From assembly GCA_949282305.1 (NCBI GenBank), contig CASDPB010000040.1:62001-126000 (forward strand): 64,000 nt of DNA, given 5' to 3'. This DNA comes from an uncultured Lentisphaeria bacterium (GTDB lineage: Bacteria > Verrucomicrobiota > Lentisphaeria > Victivallales > UBA1829). The notes below the pieces were generated by a model. That model worked only from the letters and a program-made list of their open reading frames with translations, ran no database searches and had not been told where the DNA came from. Shown piece after piece: positions 51,948 through 60,891 of this stretch. Each line of letters opens with the position of its first letter. Position 1 is the first letter of the stretch. Both the position numbers and the translations under genes were made by a program.

Positions 51948-53798
51948 ATGAACATCAATTACAAGATCCGTGCGGTCCAGCTTGACCTGGCTCGTCAGAT
52001 GGAATCTGTGGAGTTCCTGAAAGGATTCATCGATTTCATTGCCGAAAACCACTATAACACGCTGTTTCTGTATCTGGAATGGCGTGTCCGGACCAGAACA
52101 TTCGACATCGGAAAAAAGGACGGATACTCCGCGGAGGAATTGAAGGAGATCATCGAATATGCGGAGACACGCGGCATTGATGTGATTCCCGGACTTGCCG
52201 CGCTCGGTCATGCGGAACTTATCCTCGAACAGAAGAAGTATGAAAATTATGCGGAACTGCGGAACGGAATCAGGGGGCGCTTCAAAAACGGCTCCCGCCA
52301 TGTTTTCTGTCCGTCGCTGCCGGAGACGCGCAAATTCATCGAGTCCTACTTTACAGAGGTCGGCGGAATTTTCAAGTCGGAATATATCCATGTCGGCGGA
52401 GATGAGGCATGGGACATCGGGTTCTGCCCGAAGTGCGCGGAGAAAGCCGCGACGTATCAGGGCGAGCAGGAACTGTATCTGGAGCATTTCAAATTCTGCC
52501 ATCAGGTCGTGACGAAAAAACTCGGCAGACGCATGATGATGTGGGATGATATGTTTGAATATTATCATGACATTCTCGCAAAGATGCCGAAGGACATTGT
52601 CATGGTGAACTGGCAGTATCAGGAGAATGTGACGGGATACCAGGGGCATTTCGCGAATCTGCTTTTCCGCGACCAGCTCGCGGAGTATGAAGAACTCGGT
52701 TTCGATTACCTTGTCGGACCTGCCGACTTTCTCTGGGGCAATGTGGAATCGACCACCAACCATGCGCGGAACCGCAAACCGCTGGGGGGGCTTCTGACCT
52801 CGTGGGAGAAGAAGACCGCTCTCATGTACAAGTTTTTCCCGCTGATGGCTGCTGCCGGCTGGCTCTGGAGCGGAGCCGCGCAGGACGGTGAGGATGCCAT
52901 GACGCTTGCCGTGAAACAGCTCTTCGGTGTGGATGATGAACTGTTTATCCAGGCGGTCATGCAGTATTCTTCCAGAATCAAACGTGTTGCGGCGCTCTCT
53001 TCCGCAGACCTGATGAGCGCCTCGTTTTACGGTCCGGATCGCCATGAGCTTCACGCTTTGAAAACCATGACTTCGGTCATGATGCAGTATTCCGGCAGAC
53101 TCAGGGATTCCCGCGCGGAAGTGGTTCTTGCCGACATCATTGATGACTCCCTCCTGAAGATTCTTTCTGCACGTTCGCAGATTGCCGCATTCCAGCTGCT
53201 CAACGGACAGGAGGCGGAGCCCATCGAGGGAATCATCCGCGAACTGGACGCCGTTGCGGAGAGCCGGATTGCCGCCTGCGAACTGCATCGCAGAAAATGT
53301 GATACGGGGCACTTCAAGGCGAATTTCGAGCGCTGGCGCAATGCCTTGCTCGAATTCGGAAGCGAGGTGAAGAGGAAAGGTCTCATGCGCATTCTGTTCT
53401 GTCTGCCGGACAGTTACGGCGCGGAGCACATCAGGATTTTGGTGAAAAGCGCCGGAAAATATCAGGAAATTGCTTCCGGCGTATATAAGCATGGACACGA
53501 CGCTCTGTTCCATCGCTGTTTCTTCCTGCCGAAGAATATGGAGGTGGAAGCCGTCAGGATTGAAGCCGCCGGATTCGCGGGGCAGGGTGTCTGTCATGTT
53601 TCCGCGAAAACGGGCAGAGGCAGTTTCGTGCCTGCGGCATTGCTGAGCGCGGGCGGTATTGCGGAACATCCGGAACACGTATTGACGCCGGATGTCAACT
53701 TCTGCTATCTGGGCAGTCAGCGCACCATGGATGCGTTTCATGACCGTGCGGAAGCGGAAATGGTGAACTGGGTCGAAGTCGCCATGAAAAAGGCGTAA
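51948..53798 (+). CDS. GH20-like beta-N-acetylhexosaminidase, cytoplasmic
   Basis: A TIM barrel begins at residue 5 without a signal peptide or the usual N-terminal GH20b domain. HVGGDEAW at residues 148-155 holds the catalytic Asp152-Glu153 pair of substrate-assisted GH20 enzymes. Residues from about 350 form a mostly helical C-terminal region of 270 aa that was not recognised. It should remove terminal GlcNAc or GalNAc inside the cell from imported oligosaccharides. The NagA-like gene follows 26 bp later, which supports amino-sugar use. Confidence 0.85.
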   Translation: MNINYKIRAVQLDLARQMESVEFLKGFIDFIAENHYNTLFLYLEWRVRTRTFDIGKKDGYSAEELKEIIEYAETRGIDVIPGLAALGHAELILEQKKYENYAELRNGIRGRFKNGSRHVFCPSLPETRKFIESYFTEVGGIFKSEYIHVGGDEAWDIGFCPKCAEKAATYQGEQELYLEHFKFCHQVVTKKLGRRMMMWDDMFEYYHDILAKMPKDIVMVNWQYQENVTGYQGHFANLLFRDQLAEYEELGFDYLVGPADFLWGNVESTTNHARNRKPLGGLLTSWEKKTALMYKFFPLMAAAGWLWSGAAQDGEDAMTLAVKQLFGVDDELFIQAVMQYSSRIKRVAALSSADLMSASFYGPDRHELHALKTMTSVMMQYSGRLRDSRAEVVLADIIDDSLLKILSARSQIAAFQLLNGQEAEPIEGIIRELDAVAESRIAACELHRRKCDTGHFKANFERWRNALLEFGSEVKRKGLMRILFCLPDSYGAEHIRILVKSAGKYQEIASGVYKHGHDALFHRCFFLPKNMEVEAVRIEAAGFAGQGVCHVSAKTGRGSFVPAALLSAGGIAEHPEHVLTPDVNFCYLGSQRTMDAFHDRAEAEMVNWVEVAMKKA

Positions 53799-53824
53799 CC
53801 ATATCAAGCAAGGAGCAGTGTAAA

Positions 53825-54739
53825 ATGTCTATTCCCGGTTATGTTGATATTCAGATCAACGGTTATCACAATGTGGACTTTTCCGATCCGGAACTGACGG
53901 AATCGGATTTTCTGCGCACGGCGGAGCGAATCTTTGAGAGCGGGACTTATCTTTTCCTGCCGACCGTCATCACCAGCAGCGAAGAGGTATACCTGCGCAA
54001 CATCAGGCTGATGCATGACGCCGTCGTGAAAAACGGGCTCGAAAAACAGATTCCCGGCATTCACTGGGAGGGACCGTTCCTTTCGGATCAGCCCGGTGCC
54101 GTCGGCTGCCACAATCCGGCGTATATCCGGAAGCCGGACTGCCGTTTTCTCGACAGGATCATGGATCATACCGGCGGTTTCATCAAGCTGATGACCGTCG
54201 CCGCGGAAAACGAGGGCGTGGAAGAGCTGATCCGCCATGCCGTGTCCCTGGGGATCACGGTCGGCTGCGGACATCAGCTCGCAAATTACGAACAGCTTCA
54301 GAGAGCGGAAAAGGCGGGCGCGCGCACACTGACGCATCTCGGCAACGGAATCCCGAATATGATCAACCGCCATAAGAATCCGGTCTGGTCCGGACTTGCC
54401 TGCGATGAACTGATTGCCACGATCATCACGGACGGGCATCACCTGCCGCCGGAGCTGATTAAATGCGTCATCCGGATGAAGGGGCCCGATAAAGTCATTG
54501 TCATCAGCGACGCATCCCCTGTTGCGGGACTTCCGCCCGGGCGTTACCACATGCTTGGAAATGACGCCATTCTGGAAGAGAACGGACTGTTCCACAATCC
54601 GGAAAAGGGGTGTCTGGTCGGTTCTTCCGCCAGTATGAGCGACTGCATGAAATATCTGGAATCTCTGGGACTGCTCGGCAGAGAGGATTTGGAGAAAGTC
54701 GGTTACTACAATGCGATGAAGCTCCTCGGGATGCTTTGA
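53825..54739 (+). CDS. N-acetylglucosamine-6-phosphate deacetylase-like protein lacking the N-terminal beta domain
   Basis: The 304-residue protein aligns with the NagA TIM barrel from its start: IPGYVDIQINGYHNVDF matches the SPGFIDVQLNG region of E. coli NagA, but the ~50 residues of beta sandwich before it are absent, and the C-terminus is shorter. Active-site features remain: HWEGPF, the metal Glu/His set including GCGHQLANYEQ and LTHLGNG, and catalytic Asp in VISDASPVAGLPPG. It should convert GlcNAc-6-P to GlcN-6-P, though the altered shape may mean another N-acetyl sugar. It is one transcript with the GH20 gene. Confidence 0.8.
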   Translation: MSIPGYVDIQINGYHNVDFSDPELTESDFLRTAERIFESGTYLFLPTVITSSEEVYLRNIRLMHDAVVKNGLEKQIPGIHWEGPFLSDQPGAVGCHNPAYIRKPDCRFLDRIMDHTGGFIKLMTVAAENEGVEELIRHAVSLGITVGCGHQLANYEQLQRAEKAGARTLTHLGNGIPNMINRHKNPVWSGLACDELIATIITDGHHLPPELIKCVIRMKGPDKVIVISDASPVAGLPPGRYHMLGNDAILEENGLFHNPEKGCLVGSSASMSDCMKYLESLGLLGREDLEKVGYYNAMKLLGML

Positions 54740-54805
54740 AGAAGGGCGGAAGGCACACAGAGCAGGAACGGCGGAAATATATTTGTCAAGTTGTTTGAAC
54801 CGATG

Positions 54806-54839
54806 TCCATATCAGGAAAAACTTTATTCCTGATATGGA
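54806..54839. repeat. Perfect 13-bp inverted repeat after the NagA-like gene
   Basis: TCCATATCAGGAA (54806-54818) and TTCCTGATATGGA (54827-54839) surround an 8-base loop. There is no T run, so it could be a weak terminator, RNA-stability hairpin or protein-binding site. Confidence 0.6.
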
Positions 54840-54992
54840 TCTGCCGTGGCGGAAAGCAGATATTTACGGAAAAATGCCGCTGTCTGTTTTCTGGAAATGC
54901 CGGAACGGAAAATAAATCGTGACTTTTTCCGGTTCACAGTAGACTTTTTACTGAAAATCCGGTATCTTACAGCAAAAACGAAAGGTTCAGCC

Positions 54993-55349
54993 ATGAAATA
55001 TCTTCTGATCGAATATCCGAAATGCTCCACCTGCCGGAAAGCGAAAAAGTTTCTTGACGATCACGGCATTTCTTATGAAGACCGTCATATCGTTGAACGG
55101 AACCCCACTGCGGACGAGCTCGGAAAATGGATCGCCGCCAGCGGGTTTTCCGCCCGGAAATTCTTCAACACCAGCGGGCTTCTCTACAAGTCCATGCAAC
55201 TGAAGGAACGTCTGCCGGAGATGTCCGACGGGGAACAAATCAAGCTGCTCGCAACTAACGGAATGCTGGTCAGGCGTCCGCTCCTGATCGGGGGAGACCG
55301 AGTTTTCGTCGGTTTCCGGGAGACGGAATGGGCGGCTCTTCTCAAGTAA
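54993..55349 (+). CDS. ArsC/Spx-family thioredoxin-fold protein
   Basis: The 118-residue protein begins MKYLLIEYPKCSTCRKAKKFL with the CxxC redox site, then RPLLIGGDRVFVGFRETEW, typical of the YffB/ArsC/Spx group (arsenate-reductase-like). GAAAGGTTCAG precedes the ATG at 54993; the longer frame from 54846 adds an unrelated tail. There are no arsenite genes nearby, so a general thiol function such as that of YffB/MgsR is likely. It converges on eno. Confidence 0.85.
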   Translation: MKYLLIEYPKCSTCRKAKKFLDDHGISYEDRHIVERNPTADELGKWIAASGFSARKFFNTSGLLYKSMQLKERLPEMSDGEQIKLLATNGMLVRRPLLIGGDRVFVGFRETEWAALLK

Positions 55350-55437
55350 GGCAAGTTCCGCTTTTCCCCGGCAGGAATACCGGATTTCAACTTCCGGCTG
55401 TCCGGGGCTGTTCTTCCGCCGGAACGTCGTTGCAGAA

Positions 55438-56724
<1,287 letters not shown>

Positions 56725-56757
56725 TTACCCCCCCGTGGTTAAGTTGTTGTTTCAGGA

Positions 56758-56786
56758 AGAATATCATCAAAAGGGGGAAAAAGCAA
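56758..56786 (-). promoter_or_regulatory. Predicted promoter of eno
   Basis: On the minus strand TTGCTT (56786-56781), 17-bp spacer and TATTCT (56763-56758) lie 37 bp before the enolase ATG. Confidence 0.4.
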
Positions 56787-56943
56787 ATGCCGGAACAGGA
56801 AAATGTCAGACGATGTTTCCGTGACCGGCTGATAAAAAGGGAGTATGTTTCAATAAGGGACTTTCCGTCGGGAGAGAAATAAAAAAATGGGAAAAGCGTT
56901 CCGTCTGTTTCGTTATTCTCATATTTTTCGTGGATCAATGGAT

Positions 56944-57363
56944 TCAGTCGCTGTCATAACGCCCGGAGCGCGAGCTTTTCACCCTGCTGCGGATACTTTT
57001 CGATTTCAGGCGGCGTTCCTGCGAGGCTTTGGTCGGTCTGGTCTTTTTCCTTTTCCGCGGTTCAATCATGGCTTGTGCGATCAGTGCCGCAAGGCGTTCC
57101 CTGGCAAGATCGCGGTTCATTGCCAGGCTGCGCGAATCCTTGACGAAGACCGTGACGAATCCGTCCGCGGCACGTGCGCCAGCGAGAGCGTAGAGGCGAT
57201 TCCTGCTACGTTCGTTCAAAATCTTCGATTCCGCCGCATGGAAGAGCAGACGCACCGCCGTGGCTGTTCTGTTGACATGCTGTCCGCCGGGCCCTGCCGC
57301 GGCGCAGATGAATTCTTCTTTCAGTTCGTCTTCCGGGAGGTTTTCTTTTGTGAAAACTGCCAT
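56944..57363 (-). CDS. arfB: Alternative ribosome-rescue factor ArfB (peptidyl-tRNA hydrolase)
   Basis: The 139-residue protein has the catalytic GGQ loop at residues 26-28 (AAGPGGQHVNRTATAVRL) and a C-terminal basic tail rich in Lys/Arg that reaches into the mRNA channel of stalled ribosomes. The lack of domains 1 and 2 of release factors separates it from RF1/RF2. It starts 7 bp after the AraC gene ends and may be read in the same transcript. Confidence 0.93.
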   Translation of the reverse strand: MAVFTKENLPEDELKEEFICAAAGPGGQHVNRTATAVRLLFHAAESKILNERSRNRLYALAGARAADGFVTVFVKDSRSLAMNRDLARERLAALIAQAMIEPRKRKKTRPTKASQERRLKSKSIRSRVKSSRSGRYDSD

Positions 57364-57370
57364 GTTCCTG

Positions 57371-58189
57371 TTACTTTCTCTTGAGATTCTGAAGTGCGCA
57401 GAGCTTGCCCTGCGACTCCGGATATGCGGTGTATTTTTTCCGGTAGTCCGCCGGAGTCAGATTCGTTTCTTTCTTGAATTGACGGTAAAACACTTCCAAC
57501 GAATCGAACCCGCAGAGGAGCGCGATTTCCTTGATCGGAGTCAGTCCGCCGGACAGCAGAAGTTTTGCTTTGCCGATCCGCTGTTGAAGAATGTAATGGT
57601 AAGGCGTCGATTTCATGTATTCCTTGAACAGGGCAAAAAGATACGGACGGCTCAGATTCGATTTTTCGGCAATGGTCTCCGGATCAATCGCCGTGGTGTA
57701 GTTCATCTGGATATACGTGAGCGCACGTTTCAGCGGTTCGGGGAATGCGATTTCAACGGAGGATTGACGCGGCGAAGACTTCCAGCGGATGGTGGAATAG
57801 GCGTAATCCGAAAGTGCTTCCATGTCCGCGCAGCCGGAATGGAACGCCTTGTGGCATTCGGCTGCAAAATCGACGGCGGCGTCGGGAGGATCCCAGAGAC
57901 TTACGCGCGGACCGGGGCGGTTGTCGTCGTCGACCTTGAAATAAAGCACGATGCAGCGGTAGGGATCCTTGGCGTCCGTTTCGCAGATTGTATGTTCGCC
58001 CCCCTTGTGCCAGAAAACTGCACCGCGTCCGAATTGTTTGACTTCTCCGTTCACTTCAAAGAAGAGTCTGCCGCCGGTCAGGATTTCGACACACTCAAAA
58101 GACGGCGAGATCGTTGTCGGAGAAACCCGCTTGACACTGGGGCAGGCGAAAAAACCGACCCGCAAAAGCTGTATTTTGCGCTCTTTCAT
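57371..58189 (-). CDS. AraC-family transcriptional regulator
   Basis: The last 100 residues are the two-helix-turn-helix AraC domain: DPETIAEKSNLSRPYLFALFKEYMKSTPYHYILQQRI and ALLCGFDSLEVFYRQFKKETNLTPADYRKKY. The N-terminal half is a cupin-like sensor. The ATG at 58189 was preferred to a GTG at 58231 because the predicted transcript starts near 58240, leaving no room for a ribosome binding site before the GTG. It is divergent from the isomerase/oxidoreductase pair and probably controls it. Confidence 0.92.
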   Translation of the reverse strand: MKERKIQLLRVGFFACPSVKRVSPTTISPSFECVEILTGGRLFFEVNGEVKQFGRGAVFWHKGGEHTICETDAKDPYRCIVLYFKVDDDNRPGPRVSLWDPPDAAVDFAAECHKAFHSGCADMEALSDYAYSTIRWKSSPRQSSVEIAFPEPLKRALTYIQMNYTTAIDPETIAEKSNLSRPYLFALFKEYMKSTPYHYILQQRIGKAKLLLSGGLTPIKEIALLCGFDSLEVFYRQFKKETNLTPADYRKKYTAYPESQGKLCALQNLKRK

Positions 58190-58221
58190 AGTAAACGTCA
58201 AAAAAAAATACTTTCCGTCAA

Positions 58222-58249
58222 TTGTTTTCACTTCGATATATGATATAAT
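58222..58249 (+). promoter_or_regulatory. Promoter of the isomerase/oxidoreductase operon
   Basis: TTGTTT at 58222-58227 and a perfect TATAAT at 58244-58249 are 16 bp apart, 65 bp before the isomerase start. It overlaps the opposite promoter of the AraC gene. Confidence 0.6.
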
Positions 58250-58275
58250 TTATACAGCAATATACTTTTAGTCAA
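58247..58275 (-). promoter_or_regulatory. Promoter of the AraC gene
   Basis: On the minus strand TTGACT (58275-58270), 17-bp spacer and TAAATT (58252-58247) face the operon promoter. The two -10 boxes overlap, so one bound polymerase may exclude the other. Confidence 0.5.
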
Positions 58276-58313
58276 ATAAAAGCTAACAAAAAACACAAAA
58301 AGGAGTATTTGCC

Positions 58314-59111
58314 ATGCTCAGACCGTTGTCAGTTCAGCTTTATTCGCTGAGGGACTATGCCAAGGATGATTTTGTCACAGTTCTGAAGAAAGTCGCGGAA
58401 ATCGGATACAAAGGCGTTGAACCCGCCGGTTTCTGGGATCTGAGGCCGTCCGAACTGAAGAAAATTGTCGAAGACCTCGGAATGAAAATTTATTCCTCCC
58501 ATTCTCCGTGGGCGAGAGGAAACAATCTCGGTGAGTGCATGGAGCTTGCCGACGCTCTCGGACTCAAGACAATCGTCTGCGGATACGGTCCGGATGATTT
58601 CAAGGATCTTGACACCATCAAGAAGACTGCCGAACTTACGAACAAGATGCAGGAGTTCTTCGCCCGCAACGGATTCACCCTTTTCCAGCATAACCACTAC
58701 TGGGAGTTCGAGCGCATCGACGGAAAACTCAAATATGAGATTTTTGCGGAACTCTGCCCGAATGTGAAATTTGAAATCGACTCTTTCTGGTCCACCAACA
58801 AGGGCACCGAAGACCCCGTTGAAATGCTCAAGCTGTTTGCCGACAGAACCATTCTTCTCCACATGAAGGACGGAGTCTGTAAGCAGAAGGCGGGCGGCGG
58901 GGAAATGGTCAACGGACTTCTTGACATGAAGATTGACCTGATGCCGCTCGGAACCGGAACACTTCCGATCAAGCAGATTGTCGAAGCTGCACCCGCAGCC
59001 GTTGAAACCATTGTCGTCGAACTCGACTACTGCGATACGGAAATGTACAAGGCTCTTGAAATGAGCTACAGGTTCATGACTGAAAACGGACTTGCCGCAG
59101 GCAACAAATAA
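58314..59111 (+). CDS. Sugar phosphate isomerase/epimerase family (xylose-isomerase-like TIM barrel)
   Basis: The 265-residue TIM barrel carries metal ligands at conserved places: HSPWARG near 62, HNHYWEFE near 125, EIDSFWSTN near 149 and VELDYCDTE near the end. Family members isomerise or epimerise sugars such as inosose or hydroxyacids. AGGAG is 10 nt before the ATG. It is paired with a Gfo/Idh/MocA oxidoreductase and controlled from a shared region with AraC. The substrate is unknown. Confidence 0.88.
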   Translation: MLRPLSVQLYSLRDYAKDDFVTVLKKVAEIGYKGVEPAGFWDLRPSELKKIVEDLGMKIYSSHSPWARGNNLGECMELADALGLKTIVCGYGPDDFKDLDTIKKTAELTNKMQEFFARNGFTLFQHNHYWEFERIDGKLKYEIFAELCPNVKFEIDSFWSTNKGTEDPVEMLKLFADRTILLHMKDGVCKQKAGGGEMVNGLLDMKIDLMPLGTGTLPIKQIVEAAPAAVETIVVELDYCDTEMYKALEMSYRFMTENGLAAGNK

Positions 59112-59131
59112 CTTGGAAACGGATTGCTGAA

Positions 59132-60259
59132 ATGAAAAAGACAAAAGTCGGCATTATCGGATGCGGAATGATTTCCGACACCTATTTCAAGGCGTCGCAG
59201 ACCTTCAATATGATAGAGGTTGTCGCATGTTCCGACATCATTCCGGAGCGTTCCGCCGCAAAAAAGGAGCTTTACGGCGTTCAGAACATGACCAACGAAG
59301 AGCTCCTGGCAATTCCGGAAATCGAAATCGTCCTGAATCTGACGCCCCCGCAGGTTCACTCCAAAATTGCGATGGATACGCTTAACGCAGGCAAACACGC
59401 TTATTCGGAAAAACCTTTCGGAGTCGATTTTGATGATGCGGCAAAGGTAATGGCTCTGGCGAAGGAAAAAGGACTCCGCGTCGGATGCGCTCCCGATACC
59501 TTCCTCGGCGGCGGACAGCAGACCGCACGCAAGCTCATTGATGACGGCTGGATCGGCAAACCGCTTTCCGGCACTGCGATTGTCATGGGGCGCGGACCTG
59601 AAAAATGGGGACAGGCGCCGTTCTTCTATGACTATGGCGCGGGGCCGATGCTTGACCTCGGGCCTTATTATATGACGGCTCTCGTCAATATGCTTGGCCC
59701 GGCGAAGAGCGTCATCGCCGTCACAACCAAAGGTTTTGACTATCGCACTTTCGGCGCGGAAGTCGGAGAAACCTATAAGGACAAATACAAGCCGTTTGAT
59801 AAATATCCCGTAAATGTGACGACGCATCTGACAGGTGTTGTCGAGTTCCAGTGCGGTGCTGTGATCACGGTGATTACCAGCTTTGACTGTTACAAACACG
59901 GACACAGCCCGATTGAAATCTACGGAACCGAGGGATCGCTTCAGGTGCCCGATCCGAATACATTCGGCGGTCCGGTGAAGGTGTTCCGGAAAGGCGATGC
60001 GGAGCCGGATTGGAAGAATGTTCCTCTGACTCATATCTACACGGAAAACAGCCGCAGCATTGGAGCTGCCGATATGGCAATGGCTCTCCGAAGTGGACGC
60101 AAGCACCGTGTCAACGGCGAACTTGCAAACCATGTTCTTGAGATCATGCTTTCCTTTGACAAGTCCAGCAAACTGGGCAGGAAAGTGGAACTCACGACAA
60201 CCTGCGAACGTCCTGAGCCGCTGCCTCTTGGACTTGAGAAGGGTGAACTTCCCGAATAA
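59132..60259 (+). CDS. Gfo/Idh/MocA-family oxidoreductase
   Basis: The 375-residue enzyme has the N-terminal Rossmann motif VGIIGCGMISDTYF, then SEKPFGVD (the Lys of the catalytic EKP motif) and GAGPMLDLGPYYM. It oxidises or reduces a sugar or inositol hydroxyl with NAD(P). The upstream gene starts 20 bp earlier and the two are one unit, ended by a strong terminator at 60273. Together they fit a sugar or inositol-type breakdown pathway; which one cannot be told. Confidence 0.9.
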   Translation: MKKTKVGIIGCGMISDTYFKASQTFNMIEVVACSDIIPERSAAKKELYGVQNMTNEELLAIPEIEIVLNLTPPQVHSKIAMDTLNAGKHAYSEKPFGVDFDDAAKVMALAKEKGLRVGCAPDTFLGGGQQTARKLIDDGWIGKPLSGTAIVMGRGPEKWGQAPFFYDYGAGPMLDLGPYYMTALVNMLGPAKSVIAVTTKGFDYRTFGAEVGETYKDKYKPFDKYPVNVTTHLTGVVEFQCGAVITVITSFDCYKHGHSPIEIYGTEGSLQVPDPNTFGGPVKVFRKGDAEPDWKNVPLTHIYTENSRSIGAADMAMALRSGRKHRVNGELANHVLEIMLSFDKSSKLGRKVELTTTCERPEPLPLGLEKGELPE

Positions 60260-60272
60260 AATTCAGCAGGTG

Positions 60273-60325
60273 CGAGAACAAAGGAAAGAACTCTCGAAAA
60301 GGAGGTTCTTTCCTTTTTTGTTCTC
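60273..60325 (+). terminator. Rho-independent terminator of the isomerase/oxidoreductase operon
   Basis: An inner perfect stem (GGAAAGAAC 60283-60291 with GTTCTTTCC 60305-60313) is followed by six T. An outer stem GAGAACA/TGTTCTC extends it with a three-base bulge. Confidence 0.9.
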
Positions 60326-60374
60326 ATTCTTCTGTCTGCCATGCAACAAAATTCATTCTTTTTCATAAGTGCTA

Positions 60375-60403
60375 TTGAATAAATGAGCTTGTGGTATTAT
60401 AAT
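60375..60403 (+). promoter_or_regulatory. Promoter of tRNA-Arg
   Basis: TTGAAT at 60375-60380, 17-bp spacer and perfect TATAAT at 60398-60403, 16 bp before the tRNA. The -10 lies inside a perfect 14-bp palindrome GGTATTATAATACC (60393-60406). Confidence 0.7.
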
Positions 60404-60419
60404 ACCAAGTCTCAGGAAA

Positions 60420-60496
60420 GCACCCGTAGCTCAGTTGGATAGAGCGTCTGCCTCCGGAGTAGAAGGTCGTGAGTTCAAGTCTCGCCGGGTGCACCA
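60420..60496 (+). tRNA. tRNA-Arg(CCG)
   Basis: The acceptor stem GCACCCG/CGGGTGC pairs perfectly, followed by A and an encoded CCA. The anticodon stem TCTGC/GTAGA holds loop CTCCGGA with anticodon CCG, reading CGG. D and T arms fold normally (TTCAAGTCT in the T loop region). A strong promoter precedes it. Confidence 0.97.
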
Positions 60497-60527
60497 ATAT
60501 CTCTATTGGTAAATCAAGAAATTGCCA

Positions 60528-60641
60528 CTTTGCCATAATAAAATGTCGCCAGATTTATGTTTCAAAAGTGCTTTCCTCTGGAATACTGCGATGCACTTTT
60601 GCCATTTGAAACATTTCCGATATATTTTTTATGGCAAAAAG
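60528..60641. repeat. 114-bp imperfect inverted repeat downstream of tRNA-Arg
   Basis: Left and right arms of about 45 bp pair with short gaps: CTTTGCCAT with ATGGCAAA outside, ATGTTTCAAAAGTGC with GCACTTTTG-(4)-TTGAAACAT inside, and a 21-base loop. It has no gene and could be a MITE-like element or a folded RNA. The remaining 60642-60818 stretch of this 395-bp gap shows nothing convincing. Confidence 0.6.
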
Positions 60642-60818
60642 AGGGATGGAGATCACCACAAACACCGTCCCGTAAAATCCAGACCAAAAGAAACACGTGG
60701 GACGGTCTGCCGCCGCATGAAGACGGCTGCTGTTCCGGGACGCGCCTGTTCTCTCAGTCGGCATGAGCCTGTATGCTTCATGAACCAGTCCCCGCGGGAA
60801 TTATTTCATCGGAAATTC

Positions 60819-60847
60819 TTGAAAAAAAAGGATTTTTGCTGTATAGT
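60819..60847 (+). promoter_or_regulatory. Promoter of the citrate (Re)-synthase gene
   Basis: TTGAAA at 60819-60824, a 17-bp spacer and TATAGT at 60842-60847. Start of transcription near 60854. Confidence 0.7.
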
Positions 60848-60848
60848 A

Positions 60849-60863
60849 TTCAGTTTAACTGAA
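60849..60863. promoter_or_regulatory. Operator-like palindrome over the transcription start
   Basis: TTCAGTT-T-AACTGAA is a perfect 7-bp inverted repeat around one central base, from about -5 to +10 of the predicted transcript. A repressor site is a reasonable guess. Confidence 0.5.
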
Positions 60864-60891
60864 ATCGCTCATGAGTCGGGAGGTAAATCTT

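Noticed and set aside
51777-53807. Minus-strand frame of 676 codons
   Set aside because: Complement of the GH20 gene, with no start context or family motif.
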